Origin: an uncultured Lachnospiraceae bacterium
Lineage (GTDB): Bacteria > Bacillota > Clostridia > Lachnospirales > Lachnospiraceae
NCBI GenBank assembly: GCA_902782815.1
Contig: CACZOS010000322.1
Coordinates: 1-8,556, forward strand
DNA length: 8,556 nucleotides
Reading direction: 5' to 3'
A model generated the notes under the pieces. The model did not search any database. It was not told the origin of the DNA and saw nothing but the letters and a program-made list of their open reading frames with translations. The position numbers and the translations under genes are program-made. This document shows, piece by piece, positions 1 through 6,206 of the stretch. How positions within the stretch are numbered: the stretch's first letter is position 1; the number at the start of each line of letters is the position of its first letter.

Positions 1-36
1 GCCCTTCTCTGTGCGGTCTGGTTCCTGACAAGATAG
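1..36 (+). CDS. C-terminal scrap of an upstream gene, probably an ECF transporter permease (CbiQ-like)
   Basis: Reading from base 1 gives an open frame of eleven residues, ALLCAVWFLTR, ending at TAG (34-36). The residues are mostly hydrophobic and finish with a basic residue, as expected for the last membrane segment of a permease. The next gene, 34 bases on, is a CbiO-type ATPase, and in cbiMNQO-type operons the CbiQ permease usually comes just before it. The assignment rests on context and hydrophobicity only; the fragment is too short to identify by itself. Confidence 0.45.
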   Translation, partial: ALLCAVWFLTR

Positions 37-70
37 AAAATAACAAGCATTCATATATAGGAGGATCATC

Positions 71-925
71 ATGAATAACAGAACAGAAAACCCGATTTTA
101 CAGGTAAAGAATTTACATTTCAGATATAACGATGAGAAAGAAACATTAAAAGGGATAAACCTGGACATTTACGAAGGCGAAAAGATCGCCGTCCTGGGAT
201 CCAACGGAGCCGGAAAGTCCACCTTCTTTTTAAATATCAACGGCGTCCTCAAGTCTTCGGAAGGAGAGATCTGCTACCGGGGCAGGACCATAGACAAAAA
301 AAGCCTGAACGAGCTGAGGAAAAATGTGGGCATCGTTTTCCAGGATGCCGATAACCAGATCATCGCCTCCACGGTGGAAGCGGAGGTATCCTTCGGCCCC
401 ATGAACCTGAAACTCCCCCGGGAGGAGGTTATCGCCCGTATAGACAAGGCCCTGGCCTACATGAACATCTCGGACTTCCGGAAGAGAGCTCCCCATTATT
501 TAAGCGGGGGGGAAAAGAAAAGGGTGAGTATCGCGGATATCATCGCCATGGAATCCGAAGTGATCATCTTTGATGAGCCCACGGCAGCCCTGGATCCCCT
601 GAATGCGGCCATGCTGGAGGAAGTTCTGGGCAAGATGAGCGAAGAGGGAAGGACCATGCTGATCTCCACCCATGACGTGGATTTCGCCTACCGTTGGGCT
701 GACCGCGCGGTGGTCTTCAGCAACGGGCAGATCATCGCCGACGACACCCCCTTAAATATCTTCAGGCAGGAGGACATCCTGGAACAGGCCAGCCTTAAGC
801 ATCCCACCATGTTTGATGTCTACCGGATCATGGAGGAGAACAGTCTCGTTCCTTCCCAGGGGACTTATCCCAGGAGTGTCCGTGAATTCAGAGAAATGTT
901 TGAAAAAATGGAAAAAAATGCTTGA
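71..925 (+). CDS. cbiO: ECF-type cobalt/nickel ABC transporter ATP-binding protein (CbiO-like)
   Basis: This 284-residue protein is the cytoplasmic ATPase of an energy-coupling factor importer. By resemblance it belongs to the CbiO/NikO group, which powers Co2+ or Ni2+ uptake with CbiM/N/Q membrane partners. All ABC motifs are intact: Walker A GSNGAGKST (43-51), a Q-loop FQDADNQ with Gln91, signature LSGGE (144-148), Walker B VIIFDEP (164-170), D-loop ALD (173-175) and the switch His201. The length and the DADNQ form of the Q-loop fit CbiO rather than a generic ABC importer, but vitamin-type EcfA cannot be excluded. The start is set by AGGAGG at 59-64. A permease-like tail ends 34 bases upstream, so the gene is probably the last of its operon. 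Its TGA stop lies inside the -35 box of the next promoter, and no hairpin terminator is visible between them, so read-through into the efflux operon is possible. Confidence 0.85.
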   Translation: MNNRTENPILQVKNLHFRYNDEKETLKGINLDIYEGEKIAVLGSNGAGKSTFFLNINGVLKSSEGEICYRGRTIDKKSLNELRKNVGIVFQDADNQIIASTVEAEVSFGPMNLKLPREEVIARIDKALAYMNISDFRKRAPHYLSGGEKKRVSIADIIAMESEVIIFDEPTAALDPLNAAMLEEVLGKMSEEGRTMLISTHDVDFAYRWADRAVVFSNGQIIADDTPLNIFRQEDILEQASLKHPTMFDVYRIMEENSLVPSQGTYPRSVREFREMFEKMEKNA

Positions 926-950
926 CAGGGCAGATAAAGAAGACTAGTAT
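922..950 (+). promoter_or_regulatory. Sigma-A-type promoter of the metal-efflux operon
   Basis: A perfect -35 box TTGACA (922-927) is followed by a 17-base spacer and a weaker -10 box TAGTAT (945-950, 4 of 6 matches). The -35 box overlaps the cbiO stop codon. The expected start of transcription, about base 957, falls at the edge of the inverted repeat at 956-973, so a bound repressor would block initiation. Read by eye; the start site is inferred. Confidence 0.65.
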
Positions 951-955
951 ATACA

Positions 956-973
956 TATACCCCTATGGGTATA
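956..973 (+). promoter_or_regulatory. CsoR-type operator (inverted repeat)
   Basis: TATACCC-CTAT-GGGTATA is a perfect 7+7 base inverted repeat with a 4-base centre. CsoR-family operators are G/C-tract repeats flanked by TA-rich arms, of the form ATACCC..GGGTAT (for example the B. subtilis copZA operator), and this site has that form. It sits at the predicted transcription start of an operon that itself encodes a CsoR protein (3465-3740), which implies autoregulation: apo-CsoR represses, and metal binding releases it. The repeat is seen directly; the regulator assignment is inferred from family knowledge and linkage. Confidence 0.75.
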
Positions 974-1015
974 AAATATTGAATTACAAGATGAAAAATC
1001 ACAGGAGGTATCATT

Positions 1016-1309
1016 ATGTTTAGCTTTAAAAAACAGTATCTTATCACATTGGCAGGCGGTTTTGTTCTGGGTAAGGCCGGACAGGCCATTTTCGGAAGCA
1101 AAAAGGCAAAAGAGATCTACACCAAGGCAGCCACCGGCGCTTACATCGCCAAGGATGCCATCATGGAAGAGTTCGAGAAGATCCAGGCAGCCGCACTGGA
1201 TATCGCCGCAGAGGCCAGGATCGAAGCCGACAACTATCAGGCTGAAAAGGATGCCGAATATGCGGAAGCTGCCGAGTCCGCAGAGGAAGAAGAATTCTCT
1301 GACATGTAA
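1016..1309 (+). CDS. Small membrane-anchored acidic protein, DUF6110-like
   Basis: This 97-residue protein has a basic start (MFSFKK) and one Gly-rich hydrophobic segment at about residues 8-26, followed by a long Ala/Lys/Glu-rich stretch that should be helical. It ends in a strongly acidic tail with EEEE at 90-93. There is no Cys and no His, so it is not a thiol-type metallochaperone and has no CxxC heavy-metal domain. From memory it resembles DUF6110, a family of unknown function found next to metal P-type ATPases in Clostridia. The start is set by AGGAGG at 1003-1008. It is the first gene behind the CsoR-type operator and lies 36 bases before the ATPase start, so the two are co-transcribed. 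A role as an accessory or regulatory subunit of the pump is inference. The single hydrophobic segment could be a membrane anchor or an amphipathic helix. Confidence 0.75.
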   Translation: MFSFKKQYLITLAGGFVLGKAGQAIFGSKKAKEIYTKAATGAYIAKDAIMEEFEKIQAAALDIAAEARIEADNYQAEKDAEYAEAAESAEEEEFSDM

Positions 1310-1345
1310 GCCGGACCGGCTTGCGGGATGAAAAGGAGTATTTTT

Positions 1346-3445
1346 ATGAAATACGCGATAAAACATCAAAGCCCCGGACAGCTGCATATACAGCTGCCGA
1401 AAAGGCGGCTGACGGGAACGGAGGCGGACGTACTTTATTACGGCCTGGTGGAGAACCAGAATGTGATCTCGGCACATGTCTTCCAGCGTACCGCCGCCGC
1501 GGTGATCAAATTCAGAAAAGGAGCACAGGAAGAGATTCTGAAGCTGCTTGATGCCATGGATCTTCACAGCCAGGAGGCCATTGACGAGCTCCCCGGCGTA
1601 TCCTCCAGAGCCACCAACGAAGAGTTTAAGGATAAGGCCGCAGGGAAGATCCTGGTCAGACTCGCAAAGAGGACCCTGGTCCCTTTTCCGGTGCGCGCCG
1701 TATGGACATTGTACAACGGTGCGCCGTACATCCGGGAAGGCTTAAAGGATTTATTCCAGCGCAATTTCAGCGCGGAAATCGTACACGCCTCGGCCATTCT
1801 GGCCTCTTTTTTGACCGGAGACTTTAGTACAGCAAGTTCCATCATCTTCCTCACCGATATGGGAGAGATGCTGGAAGAATGGACCTACAAAAAGTCCGTG
1901 GATGACCTGGCCCAGTCCCTTTCCCTGAACGTGACCCAGGTCTGGAAAGAGACGGAAGAGGGAGTTTTCGTTAAATGCGGTATACAAGAAGTCAAAGACG
2001 GTGACTGCATCCGTGTGGGTATGGGAAGTATGATTCCCCTGGACGGTGTGGTGGTATCGGGAGAAGCCATGGTCAACCAGGCTGCCCTCACCGGAGAGTC
2101 CGTACTGGCGGAAAAACATCTGGACAGCACGGTATTCGCCGGCACCGTACTGGAGGAAGGCGAACTGGTCATCCAGGTCCGCGCCACCTCGGGAAAGACA
2201 CGTTATGACCGGATCGTCCAGCTGATCGAGGAATCGGAGAGTATGGTCTCCGTCACCCAGAGCCGGGCGGAGAAGGTGGTAAGCAGGCTGATCCCCTATA
2301 CTTTCGGGACATCCATTATCACCGGACTTCTCACCGGCAACCTGACCAAGGCAGCTTCCGTGCTGATGGTAGACTTTTCCTGCGCCATTGAAGTGGCCAT
2401 GCCCATCGCGGTACTTTCAACCATGAGGGAGGCGGGTCGCCATCAGATTACCGTCAAGGGCGGAAAATACCTTGAGCTGGTATCCGAGGCGGATACCATC
2501 GTATTTGACAAAACCGGCACCCTGACCAACGCCACACCGGTGGTGGAGGAAGTGGTTGCCCTGGACGGAAGAGACCCGGATGAGATGCTGGCTCTCGCTG
2601 CCTGTCTGGAGGAACATTTTCCCCATTCCCTGGCCAATGCCGTGGTCAAAGCTGCCAGGGATAAGGGTCTGGACCATGAAGAGGTTCACACCAATCCCAA
2701 TTATATCGTAGCTCATGGAATCGTTTCCTCTTTAAACGGGGAGAGAGTCGTCATCGGCAGCAGTCATTTTGTCCTGGAGGATGAAGGAGCCTATATCTCT
2801 GATGAAGACAGGGAAAGGGTTCTTGCCATGCCCATCCAGTATTCCAGATTATATATGGCCATTGGAGGACGTATGGCCGCCGTGATCGGTATCTCCGATC
2901 CCATCAGACCTGAAAGTACCCAGATCATCAATGACCTGCGCCGGGCGGGGATTAAAAATATCGTGATGATGACCGGTGACAGTGACCGGACAGCCCAGGC
3001 CATCGCAGCCCAGGCAGGGATCACCGAATACTATTCCGAGGTGCTCCCGGAAGATAAAGCCAAATATGTCCAGGCGGAGAGAGACAAGGGACGTAAGGTC
3101 ATCATGATCGGTGACGGAATCAACGATTCCCCGGCACTTTCCGCGGCGGACGTGGGTATTGCCATCAAGGAAGGGGCAGATATCGCCAGAGAGATCGCCG
3201 ATATCACCTTGTCCGGAAAAGAGCTGGACAAGCTGGTGATCTTAAGACAGCTTTCCAAAGAACTGCTGGTACGGATGAACCGGACCGCATGGATCGGTAT
3301 AGCCTTTAACGGTGCCATCCTTCTGGGCGGCATCTTCGGACTTGTGATGCCCGGAACCGCTGCCCTGCTGCACAATACCTCCACCATCGGTCTTTGTCTG
3401 AACAATATGAGAAATATACTGCCGGAGGAACCGGAGGAAGCATAG
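1346..3445 (+). CDS. P1B-type heavy-metal translocating ATPase with a non-canonical ion motif
   Basis: This 699-residue integral-membrane pump uses ATP to move a metal ion, most likely outward. Visible motifs are the actuator TGES (249-252), phosphorylation motif DKTGTLT (388-394, Asp388), TGDSDRT (about 543-549) and the hinge GDGINDSPA (589-597). Membrane segments appear before the actuator (about 110-170), on either side of the ion site (about 315-360) and near the C-terminus (about 648-690). The ion motif, normally CPC or SPC in P1B pumps, reads DFSCAIEVAMP (343-353), so the proline of CPx is missing while one Cys (346) stays. The nucleotide-domain His-Pro pair reads PHSLA, keeping His427 but with Ser in place of Pro. 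Residues 1-70 look like a ferredoxin-fold HMA domain without CxxC. An ATG at 1328 is in frame, but AAGGAG (1333-1338) lies 7 bases before the ATG at 1346, so I chose the latter. The metal is unknown. The neighbouring CsoR suggests induction by Cu(I), but the motif is not that of a classical Cu pump. Confidence 0.9.
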   Translation: MKYAIKHQSPGQLHIQLPKRRLTGTEADVLYYGLVENQNVISAHVFQRTAAAVIKFRKGAQEEILKLLDAMDLHSQEAIDELPGVSSRATNEEFKDKAAGKILVRLAKRTLVPFPVRAVWTLYNGAPYIREGLKDLFQRNFSAEIVHASAILASFLTGDFSTASSIIFLTDMGEMLEEWTYKKSVDDLAQSLSLNVTQVWKETEEGVFVKCGIQEVKDGDCIRVGMGSMIPLDGVVVSGEAMVNQAALTGESVLAEKHLDSTVFAGTVLEEGELVIQVRATSGKTRYDRIVQLIEESESMVSVTQSRAEKVVSRLIPYTFGTSIITGLLTGNLTKAASVLMVDFSCAIEVAMPIAVLSTMREAGRHQITVKGGKYLELVSEADTIVFDKTGTLTNATPVVEEVVALDGRDPDEMLALAACLEEHFPHSLANAVVKAARDKGLDHEEVHTNPNYIVAHGIVSSLNGERVVIGSSHFVLEDEGAYISDEDRERVLAMPIQYSRLYMAIGGRMAAVIGISDPIRPESTQIINDLRRAGIKNIVMMTGDSDRTAQAIAAQAGITEYYSEVLPEDKAKYVQAERDKGRKVIMIGDGINDSPALSAADVGIAIKEGADIAREIADITLSGKELDKLVILRQLSKELLVRMNRTAWIGIAFNGAILLGGIFGLVMPGTAALLHNTSTIGLCLNNMRNILPEEPEEA

Positions 3446-3464
3446 AATCAGGGAGGCGTTTTTA

Positions 3465-3740
3465 ATGAAAGAATGTATGGACATGAATAATCTCCACAGG
3501 AGATTGAAAAAGATCCAGGGGCAGGTAGCCTCCATCGACCGGATGATCGAGGAGGATATTCCCTGTGAAGATATCCTCTCCCAGATCAACGCCGCAAAAT
3601 CCGCCCTGCACAGATGCGGGCAGATCATCCTGGAAGGCCACATCCAGCACTGTGTGGTAGACGGGATAAAGCACGGAGACGCGGAAAAGACAGTCAAAGA
3701 ATTTACCAAGGCTGTGGAACGTTTTGCCAATATGTCATAG
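3465..3740 (+). CDS. csoR: CsoR-family metal-sensing transcriptional repressor
   Basis: This 91-residue all-helical repressor binds DNA as a tetramer without a helix-turn-helix and lets go when it binds metal. The N-terminal helix carries the family signature (LHRRLKKIQGQVASIDRMIE, 10-29). The ligand positions are Cys34, His59 and Cys63. The spacing (25, then 4) is the Cys-His-Cys set that coordinates Cu(I) in CsoR. RcnR (Ni/Co) has His at the last position, FrmR lacks the last thiol, and CstR has Cys in place of the His, so CsoR is the best call. GGGAGG (3451-3456) sets the start, 19 bases after the ATPase stop, and the gene is last in its operon. Its expected target is the inverted repeat at 956-973, which would make a feedback loop. 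The extra Cys4 and Cys51 are not standard ligands. Confidence 0.9.
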   Translation: MKECMDMNNLHRRLKKIQGQVASIDRMIEEDIPCEDILSQINAAKSALHRCGQIILEGHIQHCVVDGIKHGDAEKTVKEFTKAVERFANMS

Positions 3741-3776
3741 GCACGGTTAACACCGGCCTGTATTGGGATAAGGAAG

Positions 3777-3809
3777 ATCGCCCCGGTTCCTTTTGGGAAC
3801 CGGGGCGAT
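3777..3809. terminator. Bidirectional hairpin terminator between convergent genes
   Basis: A perfect 14-base-pair stem, 3777-3790 pairing with 3796-3809 around a TTTTG loop, is very GC-rich (CCCCGG core). It lies between the csoR stop (3740) and the stop of the minus-strand hydrolase (3814). The T-tracts are modest on both sides (TTCGTTTA on plus, CTTCCTTAT on minus), so it probably serves both directions with moderate efficiency. Confidence 0.8.
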
Positions 3810-3813
3810 TCGT

Positions 3814-4566
3814 TTATCTGCGGTTTTTTTCCATGAAAGCCAGAACCTGGTCCATATATTCCTTCATATGACCTGCCATGTATTCACAGTGGCCAAAGCC
3901 CTTCCGGATGACCAGCTCAGCTCCGGGCATGTAGACCGGAAGCGCTTTTTTCGAGTAGGTCAGGCCGTAGTCCTTCTCCCCGAAGTCCAGATGGATCTTC
4001 TTCTGAACCTGACTGCCGAGTGTCTTTAAGTCACAATGACAGCAGGCATGGCTGATGGCATCCACATCCTTCTGGGTAAGCCTTTTCAGGTTTTTCGCCA
4101 TGAGCTTTGCCAGATCGGGCCCATAGCTCCTGATCAGACTGACGGGAACCTCCCTGTGGGTTTCCGCCATTTTTTTCTTTTGGTTTTTGAACATGCTGCT
4201 CATATATTTTTCGGCAATTCCCGCGTTTTTATTCAGGATGACGCCGTCCAGCCACATACACTCGATCTCAAAACCGGGATCAGTAAAGAGCCGGTAGGCC
4301 GTGGATGCCCCAAGGGAGGCACCGTAAAGCAGGGTGATCTTCCTGATCCCCTTTTCGGAAAGGAATTGTTTAAGGGTGTTGTATTCCGCTTCCAGGCTGA
4401 CATAGTTCCCTGCCTTACCGTGTCCTCCCTGGTCGGGGGCGATGAAATAGCAGGAACCGGTAAAAAAGGGAGACATATAGCTATAGATGTCCTCCCCGGA
4501 TACCAGAAGGGGCGCCAGCAGAATGACAGCGGGATCAGAAGGATTCCCGTATGCGTTGATGGTCAT
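3814..4566 (-). CDS. Alpha/beta-hydrolase fold protein
   Basis: This 250-residue cytoplasmic protein has no signal peptide. The nucleophile elbow is GASLG (82-86, Ser84). An acid is likely at Asp199 (FGEKD) and the His at 226 (GFGHCEY), which together complete a hydrolase triad. An early loop PDQGGHG (44-50) follows a central strand, as in lipase/esterase-like hydrolases. The lid region at about 120-175 is basic and helical, and is followed by an unusual His-Ala-Cys-Cys-His-Cys run (173-178). The substrate is not predictable. An in-frame ATG exists at 4713, but AAGGAG lies 8 bases before the ATG at 4566, and the first 49 residues of the longer version would be encoded across both divergent promoters, so the short form is chosen. 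The gene is divergent from the macro domain-kinase gene and convergent with csoR. Confidence 0.85.
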   Translation of the reverse strand: MTINAYGNPSDPAVILLAPLLVSGEDIYSYMSPFFTGSCYFIAPDQGGHGKAGNYVSLEAEYNTLKQFLSEKGIRKITLLYGASLGASTAYRLFTDPGFEIECMWLDGVILNKNAGIAEKYMSSMFKNQKKKMAETHREVPVSLIRSYGPDLAKLMAKNLKRLTQKDVDAISHACCHCDLKTLGSQVQKKIHLDFGEKDYGLTYSKKALPVYMPGAELVIRKGFGHCEYMAGHMKEYMDQVLAFMEKNRR

Positions 4567-4599
4567 ATTATCATCTCCTTGATCACTGCATTTACAGAT

Positions 4600-4628
4600 A
4601 ATATATCCAATATCCCATAGGATTTCAA
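4600..4628 (-). promoter_or_regulatory. Promoter of the minus-strand alpha/beta hydrolase
   Basis: On the minus strand, TTGAAA (4628 to 4623) is followed by a 17-base spacer and TATATT (4605 to 4600). Both boxes match the sigma-A consensus at 5 of 6 positions. Transcription should start near 4593, giving a leader of about 27 bases that holds the AAGGAG site before the ATG at 4566. Confidence 0.65.
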
Positions 4629-4637
4629 CCGTATAAC

Positions 4638-4646
4638 TGGTATAAT
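4638..4646 (+). promoter_or_regulatory. Extended -10 promoter of the macro domain-kinase gene
   Basis: A perfect TATAAT (4641-4646) is preceded by TGG (4638-4640), an extended -10 element. The -35 region about 17 bases upstream (4618-4623) is poor, which extended -10 promoters tolerate. The predicted start near 4653 leaves no room for a ribosome site before the ATG at 4655 and supports translation from 4682. Confidence 0.6.
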
Positions 4647-4681
4647 AAAACTGCATGAATACAGAAACGAGGAGATTAGCC

Positions 4682-6175
4682 ATGAAACTGGGAAATACGG
4701 TGATCAGGACCATTCAGGGGGACATCACAAAATTAATTAATGTGGAGGCCATCGTCAATTCAGCCAACAATTCCCTTTTGGGGGGCGGGGGTCTGGACGG
4801 CGCCATTCACCGCGCGGCGGGCCCGGGACTGCTGGAAGAATGCCGGGGTCTTAAGGGATGCAGGACCGGAGGTGCCAGGATTACCGGAGCCTACAATCTG
4901 CCCAATCGTTATGTGATCCACACTGTGGGACCTGTCTGGCGGGGAGGCAATGATCATGAAGCGCAGCTGCTGGCGGACTGTTACCGGAATTCCCTTGGTC
5001 TGGCTGTTTCCCGCGGGATCAGATCTCTGGCCTTTCCTACCATATCCACGGGGCGAAACGGTTTTCCCGTGGATCAGGCGGCCGACATCGCGGTCCGTAC
5101 AGTAGTTGATTTTGTCAGGGATCATCCTGGCAGACTGGATGAGGTCATGTGGGTGTTTTCCAACGCCGGGCTTAAGGCCTCTTATGATCAGCTGCTTTCA
5201 CGTATGGAAGCCGGATCGCCCGAATCAAGGCCGTCCGGGGTGAAACCCGGGGAGATCAGAAGCTATGAGCCTCTGTGGGGCAGCTGGTATGTGGAAGAGA
5301 AGATCGGCCAGGGGAGTTTCGGGAAAGTCTACAAGGTATCCCGCACTTCCCTGAATAAGAAATTCATCTCCGCAGTGAAGATGATCTCCATCCCCGGATC
5401 TGCCGGAGAGATCGATGCCTGTCGGAAAAAAGGCATGTCCGAGGAACTTATACGCAGTTATTACCGGAAGAAGGTGGAAAGACTGGAGCAGGAGATCATC
5501 CTGATGGAGGAGATGAAGGGGGCATCCAACATCCTTTCCATTGAGGATTTTATGATCGCTCCCCATGTGGATCCTTCAGGCCGGAAGACCATCGGTTATG
5601 ATGTGCTCATCCGTATGGAGTACCTTCAAAGCATGGAGGACTTCCTGTCCGGGAAAACACCGGATGAAAAAGAGGTGGTGAAGATGGGGATCGACCTGTG
5701 CAAGGCCCTGGAACATTGTGAGAAGTACCACATCATCCACCGGGATATCAAGCCGGAAAATGTATTCCGCAATAAATTCGGAGAGTATAAGCTGGGTGAT
5801 TTCGGCATCTCCAGGCAGATGGATCAGACGGCCCATGCCACCAATACGGGGACTCCCCTGTATATGGCTCCGGAGATCTTCCGGTTTGAAGAGTATAATC
5901 AGAACGTGGATCTCTATTCCCTGGGGCTGATGATGTATCAGCTGCTGAATAAGAACCGTCTGCCCTTTATGCCGGAATATCCGGAAGAGATCTGGCCGGA
6001 GGATACCGAGCTGGCTATGAAGAAGAGACTTTCGGGGAGACCTTTGCCGAAGATAAACGGCGTGTCGGACGGACTGATGCGTATCCTGCTGAAGGCCTCC
6101 GCCTTCAGAAAGGAAGACCGCTACCGGAATGCCTCCCAGATGAAAAAAGAACTGATAAACTATGGGAATAAATGA
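4682..6175 (+). CDS. Macro domain fused to a Hanks-type Ser/Thr protein kinase
   Basis: This 497-residue protein appears soluble, with no membrane segment and no PASTA repeats. Residues 1-172 form a MacroD/YmdB-like macro domain: GDIT (13-16), NSANNS (26-31), [10 protein letters not shown] (34-43), TVGP, and the phosphate loop FPTISTG (118-124). Such domains bind ADP-ribose and many remove it from proteins or cleave O-acetyl-ADP-ribose. After a linker of about 25 residues comes a complete kinase: glycine loop GQGSFGKV (209-216), Lys233, a roughly 30-residue charged insert before helix C, helix-C Glu271, HRDIKPEN (353-360, Asp355), DFG (Asp373), an activation loop with Thr383/387/389/391, and APE (396-398). 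All catalytic residues are present, so activity is expected. GAGGAG (4669-4674) lies 7 bases before the ATG at 4682; the in-frame ATG at 4655 has no ribosome site. The gene stands alone on its strand. The target and the role of the macro half are unknown; ADP-ribose control of the kinase is inference. Confidence 0.9.
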   Translation: MKLGNTVIRTIQGDITKLINVEAIVNSANNSLLGGGGLDGAIHRAAGPGLLEECRGLKGCRTGGARITGAYNLPNRYVIHTVGPVWRGGNDHEAQLLADCYRNSLGLAVSRGIRSLAFPTISTGRNGFPVDQAADIAVRTVVDFVRDHPGRLDEVMWVFSNAGLKASYDQLLSRMEAGSPESRPSGVKPGEIRSYEPLWGSWYVEEKIGQGSFGKVYKVSRTSLNKKFISAVKMISIPGSAGEIDACRKKGMSEELIRSYYRKKVERLEQEIILMEEMKGASNILSIEDFMIAPHVDPSGRKTIGYDVLIRMEYLQSMEDFLSGKTPDEKEVVKMGIDLCKALEHCEKYHIIHRDIKPENVFRNKFGEYKLGDFGISRQMDQTAHATNTGTPLYMAPEIFRFEEYNQNVDLYSLGLMMYQLLNKNRLPFMPEYPEEIWPEDTELAMKKRLSGRPLPKINGVSDGLMRILLKASAFRKEDRYRNASQMKKELINYGNK

Positions 6176-6206
6176 AAAACACGCAGATCCACGGGGATCT
6201 GCGTGT
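6175..6206 (-). terminator. Rho-independent terminator of the DUF805 gene (minus strand)
   Basis: A perfect 12-base-pair stem (6179-6190 with 6195-6206) surrounds a 4-base loop ACGG. On the minus strand it is followed directly by a T-tract, complement of the A's at 6175-6179. On the plus strand no T-tract follows, so it is oriented for the minus-strand gene ending at 6235. The tract touches the TGA stop of the kinase gene. It may also stabilise the kinase mRNA end. Confidence 0.75.

Noticed and set aside
944..1567. 207-codon minus-strand open frame opposite the DUF6110-like gene and the start of the ATPase
   Set aside because: It covers the promoter, the operator and two well-supported plus-strand genes, has a Cys- and Phe-rich composition with no recognisable motif, and lacks a ribosome site.
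2010..2030. GTGGGTATGGG inside the ATPase gene as a second operator half-site
   Set aside because: It has no matching inverted half and lies in a coding region; it is most likely chance.
3465..3740. RcnR (Ni/Co), FrmR (formaldehyde) or CstR (persulfide) identity for the repressor
   Set aside because: The Cys34-His59-Cys63 set fits CsoR. RcnR needs His at the third position, FrmR lacks that thiol, and CstR has Cys in place of the His.
3777..3809. Hairpin as a CRISPR repeat or attachment site
   Set aside because: It is a single copy between convergent stop codons, so terminator is the simplest reading.
4036..4620. 194-codon plus-strand open frame opposite the alpha/beta hydrolase
   Set aside because: The minus-strand frame has a complete catalytic triad, a promoter and a ribosome site; this frame has none.
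4655..4681. Upstream in-frame ATG giving nine extra residues to the macro-kinase
   Set aside because: It has no ribosome site and lies about two bases after the predicted transcription start, whereas 4682 has GAGGAG at ideal spacing.
4682..5200. DarG-type antitoxin reading of the macro domain
   Set aside because: No DarT-like ADP-ribosyltransferase is next to it, and the partner domain in the chain is a kinase; the fold resembles MacroD/YmdB.
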